Of a DNA stretch of 64,000 nucleotides, positions 56,664 through 64,000 are shown piece after piece (within the stretch, counting starts at the first letter, position 1; each line of letters starts with the position of its first letter). A program made the position numbers and the translations under genes. Under the pieces are notes generated by a model. The model worked only from the letters and a program-made list of their open reading frames with translations. It did no database searches and was not told the DNA's origin. The stretch comes from Xanthomonas sontii. Its GTDB lineage: Bacteria > Pseudomonadota > Gammaproteobacteria > Xanthomonadales > Xanthomonadaceae. Where the stretch lies: positions 310,001 through 374,000 of the forward strand of contig NZ_CP132342.1 of assembly GCF_040529055.1 (NCBI RefSeq), given 5' to 3'.

Positions 56664-58598
56664 ATGCCCGCCAACGACACCGCTCCGCTTTCCCTTCGCG
56701 AGGACGCGCGCGCGCGCCATGTCCGCGCCGAGACCCCGCCGCCGCACTACTGGCGGCGCTGGGTCGGCGACGCGGAGCGCGCGGCGCCCGCCGATCCCGC
56801 CGCCGGTGATGGCATGGCCGCTCCGGTGCCCACCGAACTGGCGGCAGCCGCCACGCCACTGGCCGGCAGCGAGCACGACGACGGCACCGCCGACGCCAAC
56901 GCAGCCGCCTTCGTCGTCGCCGACGCCGCCCCCGGTCCCGCCACACCGGCCGCGGCCGCGCCGTACCGCGTGCTGATCGTCGAGGACGATCGCGCGCAGG
57001 CGCTGTTCGCGCAGAGCGTGCTGCATGGCGCCGGCATGCATGCGCAGGTGCAGATGCAGGCCGAAGGCGTGCAGCAGGCCATCGTCGACTACCGGCCGGA
57101 CCTGATCCTGATGGACCTGCACATGCCGGGACTGGACGGCATGCGCCTGACCGCGCTGATCCGCCAGCAGCCGCAGCACCAGCTGCTGCCGATCGTGTTC
57201 CTGTCCGGCGACGCCGATCCGGAACTGGAATACGAAGTGCTCGACAGCGGCGCCGACGACTTCCTGACCAAGCCGATCCGGCCGCGGCACCTGATCGCCG
57301 CGGTCTCCAACCGCATCCGCCGCGCCCGCCAGCAGGCCCAGCAAGGCCACGCCGAGGCGGTGCCGCTGAACAATCCCGAGACCGGCCTGCCGACCCGCGC
57401 CCACGTGCTGCAGTTGCTGGACACGACGCTGCGCGCGCGCCGCCCCGGCAGCCTGTACTTCATCGAGATCGCCAGCGCGCTCGGCCTGCGCGAACGCTAT
57501 GGCTATGCTGCGTTCGAGCGGCTGATGGTGCAGGCCGGGCGCCGCCTGGCCGGCATCACCGCGCCGCAGCCGCTGGCGCGGCTCAACGACAACAGCTTCC
57601 TGCTGCTGGCCGACGACGCCGATGCCGACGCGCAGCGGCAACGCGCGCAGAGCCTGCGCGACACGCTGTCCGGCCACGCCTTCCCGTTGCGCGAGGACGA
57701 GGCGCTGCACCTGCGCTGCGCGATCGGCTACGCCGACTTCGGCCATGGCTTCGAGGACGCCGGCAGCGCGCTCGAAGCGGTCGAACGCACCGCGCTGCAG
57801 GCGCGGCTGCATCCGCAGAGCATCGCCGCCTACGTGCCGCCGCGCACCGACGAGGACCTGCAGCGCATCGCGATGCTGGAGGGACAACTGGAACCGGCCT
57901 ACCAGCCGATCGTCGCCGTCGCCGGCGGCGACATCGCCCAGTACCAGGTCCTGCTGCGCCTGCGCCAGCGCGACGGCAGCCTGCTCTCGGCCGGCCAGGT
58001 GCTGCCGGCCGCCGAGGCCGGCGGACGCCTCGCCGACCTCGACCAGCAGGTGCTGGACCACGCGCTGGGCCTGCTGCATCTGTACCAGCACGCCACTCCG
58101 CCGCTGCGCCTGTTCGTCTCGCAGTCCACGCGCACGCTGGCGCGCACCGCCTTCGCCGAATGGCTGATCGACACCATCGGCCGGCGCGGCGTCACCGGCA
58201 CCTCGCTGGTGATCGACCTGCGCCTGGACGATGCGCTGGTCCACACCGCCACGCTGCAGCAGTTCTGCGCACGGCTGATGCCGCTGGGCGTGCAGTTCTG
58301 CATCAGCCAGTTCGAACCGGGCGCCGAGGCCGAAGCGCTACTGGCGCATCTGCCGCTGGGTTATCTGCGCCTGTCGGCACGCTTCGCCGGCGCGCATGCC
58401 GATCCCGAACTGCGCGACCAGCTGCGCGCCACCATCGACCTGGCACACCGCGCCGGCCTGCTGATCATCGGCCAGCAGATCGAACAGGCGCAGGCCGCGG
58501 CCGCGATGTGGATGGGCGGGGTCGACTTCATCCAGGGCAACCTGGTGCAGTCGGTCGGCGACCAGCTGAACTTCGACTTCCAGAACGCGGTGCTCTAG
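56664..58598 (+). CDS. Response regulator with degenerate GGDEF and EAL domains
   Basis: The 644-residue product has an N-terminal receiver (about 100-220) with phospho-acceptor D151 in LILMDLHMPGLDG, a degenerate GGDEF-like domain (about 235-385) and a degenerate EAL-like domain (about 395-640). The EAL motif is QVLLRL where active enzymes have E(A/V)L, and the DDFGTGYS block is replaced, so it is unlikely to cut c-di-GMP. It could be a c-di-GMP receptor of the FimX sort, but no PAS domain is present. It is followed 2 bp later by its presumed cognate kinase. Confidence 0.8.
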   Translation: MPANDTAPLSLREDARARHVRAETPPPHYWRRWVGDAERAAPADPAAGDGMAAPVPTELAAAATPLAGSEHDDGTADANAAAFVVADAAPGPATPAAAAPYRVLIVEDDRAQALFAQSVLHGAGMHAQVQMQAEGVQQAIVDYRPDLILMDLHMPGLDGMRLTALIRQQPQHQLLPIVFLSGDADPELEYEVLDSGADDFLTKPIRPRHLIAAVSNRIRRARQQAQQGHAEAVPLNNPETGLPTRAHVLQLLDTTLRARRPGSLYFIEIASALGLRERYGYAAFERLMVQAGRRLAGITAPQPLARLNDNSFLLLADDADADAQRQRAQSLRDTLSGHAFPLREDEALHLRCAIGYADFGHGFEDAGSALEAVERTALQARLHPQSIAAYVPPRTDEDLQRIAMLEGQLEPAYQPIVAVAGGDIAQYQVLLRLRQRDGSLLSAGQVLPAAEAGGRLADLDQQVLDHALGLLHLYQHATPPLRLFVSQSTRTLARTAFAEWLIDTIGRRGVTGTSLVIDLRLDDALVHTATLQQFCARLMPLGVQFCISQFEPGAEAEALLAHLPLGYLRLSARFAGAHADPELRDQLRATIDLAHRAGLLIIGQQIEQAQAAAAMWMGGVDFIQGNLVQSVGDQLNFDFQNAVL

Positions 58599-58600
58599 CC

Positions 58601-61294
<2,694 letters not shown>

Positions 61295-62071
61295 CGCGGT
61301 ATCGCGCTACGGCGCGTCTGCAGGCACACGATCGCCCGCAAGACCCGGCCACAGTGCATCGAAGACATCGACGCACGGCCTACTGCCTTTCTTGTAGGAG
61401 CGCTTCCGCGCGACAAGGCGTTACCGCTAACGCCATCGCGGCTGAAGCCGCTCTTACAGGAACAGTGGCGCTGTGCATGCATGGCTGTCGTGGTGCACCT
61501 GCATGACCTTCGCCAAGCCGCATGCTCCGCCTGCGATCACGCGCAGAGGGCGCCGCGAGATTCAACAGCGACGTGTTGCGGTGGTCCGCACAGGAAGGTC
61601 TCGCTGCGCTTGCGCCGTACCGCCGCAGTCGCCGCCTGCCCGGTGCGTGCAGAAACGGCTTCAACCGCGACGATCACCATCAACGCGTCGCGGCTGAAGC
61701 CGCTCCCACAGGAGAGCGAGGTGGTGCGATGCCGATGCCATGTCGGCCGCATGGATTCGCGCAGGAGCGGCACGTGCTGCTGTTCGGGATCAGCGGCGAC
61801 GTTCGGCCCTGCAACGCGTCGCGGCAGAAGCCGTTCCAACAGAAAGGGCAACGCCGCACGATGCGGGTGCCATGTCGTCACCATGGATTCGCGCAGAAGC
61901 AGCGTGTGCCGCTGCGCGGGATCAGCGGCGTCCTTGCGCCAGCCACGCGTCGCGGCTGCATGACAGTTGACTCCTGCACGTGGCATGTCAGCGCCATCCC
62001 GTAGCGCAGAGCGAACAACATCCTGCGCGGCGCGGACACAGGCCAGCGCCGCGGCCTCATGCACCGACGAT
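61295..62071. other. REP-rich spacer between the kinase and bfr
   Basis: About 775 bp without a supported gene. REP-like dyads occur at about 61394-61465 and 61652-61712. Two imperfect tandem copies (about 132-bp period) start at CATGTCGG (61739) and CATGTCGT (61871). Open frames across this stretch have no recognisable protein character and run through the repeats, so I do not call a gene. Confidence 0.65.
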
Positions 62072-62542
62072 TCAGTCGTCGAGCTTGGTCAGCAGGTAGT
62101 TCGGCTCGCCGATCCGGTCGATCAGGTCGAGCTGGGTTTCCAGCCAGTCGATGTGCTCTTCTTCCGATTCCAGGATGTCGGCCAGGAGCTGGCGGCTGAC
62201 GTAGTCCTGGATCGATTCGGCGTAGGCGATGCCTTCGCGCAGGGTGACCGTGCCGTCCTGTTCCAGCGCCAGGTCGCACTCGAGGATTTCCTTGGGGTTC
62301 TCGCCGATGCGCAGCTTGCCCAGCGCCTGGAAGTTGGGGAGCCCCTCGAGGAACAGGATGCGGTCCGCCAGCTTGTCGGCGTGCTTCATCTCGTCGATGG
62401 ATTCCTTGTACTCGTGCTCGGCCAGTTCCTTCAGGCCCCAGTTCTTCAGCATCTTGGCGTGCAGGAAGTACTGGTTGATCGCGGTCAGCTCGTTGTAGAG
62501 GACCTTGTTGAGGAACTCGATGACTTTGCTGTCGCCCTTCAT
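62072..62542 (-). CDS. bfr: Bacterioferritin
   Basis: The 156-residue product forms the 24-mer haem-containing iron store. All key residues are in place: haem ligand M52, ferroxidase ligands E18, E51, H54, E94, E127 and H130. The start [19 protein letters not shown] is the family N-terminus. bfd lies upstream, about 100 bp away, on the same strand. Confidence 0.97.
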   Translation of the reverse strand: MKGDSKVIEFLNKVLYNELTAINQYFLHAKMLKNWGLKELAEHEYKESIDEMKHADKLADRILFLEGLPNFQALGKLRIGENPKEILECDLALEQDGTVTLREGIAYAESIQDYVSRQLLADILESEEEHIDWLETQLDLIDRIGEPNYLLTKLDD

Positions 62543-62645
62543 TGCATCGCTCGCGTAAGCCGGAAAGCGCAGACTCTAGCGAATCGCGCTGCGACGTGAA
62601 GGAACGCGAATCGTGATCATCCCGCGCTGCAGCGCGGCGACGGCC

Positions 62646-62855
62646 TCAGGCGGCGCGGGCCAGGCCGCCGAGCACCGGCAGGGGCAGCTCGCGGCTCAGC
62701 GCGCGCTCCAGCAGGTCGCCGGCCATGTCCAGGCAGGAGCCGCAGGTGGCCCCGCAGCCCGTGCGCATGGTCAGTTCGGACACGCTGCGGCAGCCGGCTT
62801 CGGCGGCTTCGCGGATCTGGCGATCGGTGACCCCATTGCAGATGCAGACGTACAC
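62646..62855 (-). CDS. bfd: Bacterioferritin-associated ferredoxin
   Basis: Bfd is a [2Fe-2S] protein that reduces Bfr to release iron. The 69-residue core starts VYVCICNGVTDRQIREAAEA and has the four ligands in CIC and GCGATCGSC. I use the GTG at 62855, which gives the normal length. An in-frame TTG at 62903 would add 16 residues (read as LNGRQAQSAPSAAKPA); it lies too close to the promoter and Fur-like box to be likely. Confidence 0.85.
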   Translation of the reverse strand: MYVCICNGVTDRQIREAAEAGCRSVSELTMRTGCGATCGSCLDMAGDLLERALSRELPLPVLGGLARAA

Positions 62856-62910
62856 GGCGGGCTTGGCGGCGGACGGCGCGGACTGCGCCTGGCGCCCATT
62901 CAAACCAAAG

Positions 62911-62925
62911 TGAGAATGGTTGTCA
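62911..62925. promoter_or_regulatory. Fur-like box upstream of bfd
   Basis: TGAGAATGGTTGTCA matches the Fur 7-1-7 consensus TGATAATNATTATCA at 11 of 14 positions. It lies upstream of bfd and downstream of the convergent rppH stop (62936). On the minus strand TTGACA within it could be a -35 element, and a start near 62895 would suit the GTG start of bfd. This fits iron control of Bfd, which is known in other bacteria. Confidence 0.65.
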
Positions 62926-62935
62926 ATTCCGCCCG

Positions 62936-63547
62936 TTAATCGTTATTAATCCGCGCCGCCCAGGGTCCGCCGCGCTTGCGTGGACGCTTGCGCGGCCGCT
63001 CGTGGCCCGCCGTATTGCCCGGCAACCAGGCCTCCTGGGCCAGGGTCGGCATGGCGCGGATGCCGGCGCCGGCGATGGTCTGCGCCAGCGGCGCCAGGTG
63101 GCGCAGCGCCCGCGCGTAGACCCCGCGCTTGAACAGCACCACGTGCTCCACCGGGTACCAGAAATCGACCCAGCGCCAGTGGTCGAACTCCGGCGTCTCG
63201 GTCAGTTCCAGGTTCAGCTGGCTCTCGTCGCACTGCATCCGCAGCAGGAACCAGACCTGCTTCTGGCCGATGCAGACCTGGCGCTCGTTGCGGCGGATGG
63301 CCCGGCTGGGCAGGCGATAGCGCAGCCAACCGGGGGTGGCTCCGAGCACTTCCACATGCTCGGGCAACAGCCCGGTTTCTTCGCGCAACTCGCGGTACAT
63401 GGCCTCCACCGGGGTCTCGTCGGTGTTCATGCCGCCTTGCGGGAACTGCCAGCCGTCCCGGCGCACACGGCGTGCCCAGAACACCTGACCATCCGGCCGC
63501 ATCAGCACGATGCCTACGTTCGGTCGATAGCCGTCCGGATCGATCAC
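62936..63547 (-). CDS. rppH: RNA pyrophosphohydrolase RppH
   Basis: RppH removes pyrophosphate from mRNA 5' ends and starts decay. The 203-residue product has the Nudix box [17 protein letters not shown] then REETGLLP, and the family N-terminus (V/M)[16 protein letters not shown] chose GTG at 63547 because AGGAG lies 8 bases upstream and it gives that N-terminus; an upstream ATG in the same frame adds about 50 unconserved residues. The C-terminus has a basic run ([10 protein letters not shown]). Confidence 0.94.
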   Translation of the reverse strand: MIDPDGYRPNVGIVLMRPDGQVFWARRVRRDGWQFPQGGMNTDETPVEAMYRELREETGLLPEHVEVLGATPGWLRYRLPSRAIRRNERQVCIGQKQVWFLLRMQCDESQLNLELTETPEFDHWRWVDFWYPVEHVVLFKRGVYARALRHLAPLAQTIAGAGIRAMPTLAQEAWLPGNTAGHERPRKRPRKRGGPWAARINND

Positions 63548-63624
63548 GATGCGGACTCCTGAAAAATCTACTGGCTCCGACTCTGCCATGGCTGCGGCCG
63601 GGCCACAAGCAGCGCAGAAACCCG

Positions 63625-63653
63625 TTGACAGCCGCCCGCTTCTCCATAAGAAT
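63625..63653 (+). promoter_or_regulatory. Sigma-70 promoter of the tRNA genes
   Basis: TTGACA (63625-63630) and AAGAAT (63648-63653; alternatively TAAGAA at 63647-63652) are 17 (or 16) bp apart. Transcription would begin near 63660, just before the tRNA-Met gene at 63668. Confidence 0.7.
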
Positions 63654-63667
63654 TGGCGGTTCACCAG

Positions 63668-63744
63668 GGCTATGTAGCTCAGCCGGTTAGAGCACAGCAC
63701 TCATAATGCTGGGGTCGGTGGTTCGAGTCCACCCATAGCCACCA
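63668..63744 (+). tRNA. tRNA-Met (elongator), anticodon CAT
   Basis: The 77-nt gene folds as a cloverleaf: acceptor GGCTATG/CATAGCC, discriminator A, encoded CCA, anticodon loop CTCATAA, and TTCGAGT in the T loop. The sequence fits elongator tRNA-Met. Confidence 0.93.
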
Positions 63745-63785
63745 TGGTGTGTACGCCCGAGGCGTGCGATACTTGCAGTCCACAT

Positions 63786-63860
63786 TGCCCCGTCGCCAAG
63801 CGGTAAGGCACCTGACTCTGACTCAGGCATTCGGTGGTTCGAATCCATCCGGGGCAGCCA
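63786..63860 (+). tRNA. tRNA-Gln, anticodon CTG
   Basis: The 75-nt gene has acceptor TGCCCCG/CGGGGCA, discriminator G, encoded CCA, and an anticodon stem CCTGA/TCAGG around loop CTCTGAC. It follows tRNA-Met by 41 bp, presumably in one transcript. Confidence 0.93.
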
Positions 63861-63863
63861 AAT

Positions 63864-63905
63864 AAAAAAGAAGGCCGATCGCAAGATCGGCCTTCTTTTT
63901 TATTT
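63864..63905 (+). terminator. Strong terminator after the tRNA genes
   Basis: A long stem including GAAGGCCGATC/GATCGGCCTTC (loop GCAA) is flanked by A and T runs, so it could act in both directions. The last 95 bp of the window hold a small GCGCTTCGCGC dyad and no gene I can support. Confidence 0.92.
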
Positions 63906-64000
63906 GGCGCGAGATTTGCGCAGGCGCTTCGCGCCTACGCCCCACCTATTGCTGCGCAAGAGGTGGGCCCCAGCCCTTACGCTTCCACATCCCCGCGCCT

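Noticed and set aside
61295..62071. Short open frames in the REP-rich spacer before bfr
   Set aside because: They run through repeats on both strands and have no family-like features or ribosome binding sites.

Overview
The window is about 64 kb of high-GC DNA (near 70% in the coding backbone) from a gammaproteobacterium of the Xanthomonadaceae, most likely a Xanthomonas of the high-GC group. Reasons: Xanthomonas-like protein sequences throughout, a TonB-dependent receptor of the large Xanthomonas type, many GTG/TTG starts, dispersed REP-like dyads of the form GAGCGGCTTCAGCCGCGA, and GGGAATC arrays between genes. This assignment is inferred from reading alone; no database was searched.

Layout. 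0-5 kb: a class I DAHP synthase gene with an aromatic-rich leader peptide and attenuator, then a TonB-dependent receptor. 5-13 kb: groESL with a degenerate CIRCE operator, a secreted multidomain nuclease, and a cutA-dsbD-tlpA-like run. 13-18 kb: a flavoprotein, then a low-GC island with a retron (ncRNA with a perfect 15-bp a1/a2 repeat, and a reverse transcriptase fused to a trypsin-like peptidase) divergent from a second trypsin-like peptidase. 18-28 kb: GH84 hexosaminidase, aroQ, accB, a small ORF-bearing inverted-repeat element, accC, prmA, an XRE regulator, a DUF3426 protein and fis. 28-36 kb: an eight-gene minus-strand locus resembling E. coli ynbABCD with extra members (CDP-diacylglycerol synthase-like, acyltransferase, two CDP-alcohol phosphotransferases, hydrolase-methyltransferase fusion, PAP2-phosphatase fusion); it probably builds or remodels a specialised phospholipid. 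36-40 kb: purH, a lipoprotein, purD. 40-42.6 kb: an IS5-family element inserted in a REP array, and a uracil-DNA glycosylase gene broken by a 267-bp palindromic element. 42.7-50 kb: FUSC-type membrane protein, MFS transporter, 2OG-oxygenase-like protein, LysR regulator, and an LplT-like transporter fused to an acyltransferase. 50-52 kb: alternating CD225-like and DUF2752 small membrane proteins. 52-61 kb: ampE, nudC, erpA, bactofilin, a DUF6776-like protein, a DUF4126 protein, and a two-gene signalling unit (receiver with degenerate GGDEF-EAL, plus hybrid histidine kinase). 61-64 kb: a REP-rich spacer, bfr, bfd with a Fur-like box, rppH, and divergent tRNA-Met and tRNA-Gln.

The most notable features are the retron island, the attenuator of the DAHP synthase gene, and a family of inverted-repeat elements bounded by GGGAATC-type arrays. 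One member of that family carries a four-helix-bundle (23S-IVS/Avd-like) ORF between accB and accC, and a smaller member without an ORF lies just after accC. Backbone order (groESL, cutA-dsbD, aroQ-accBC, prmA-fis-purHD) is conserved housekeeping; the interest lies in the insertions between these genes.
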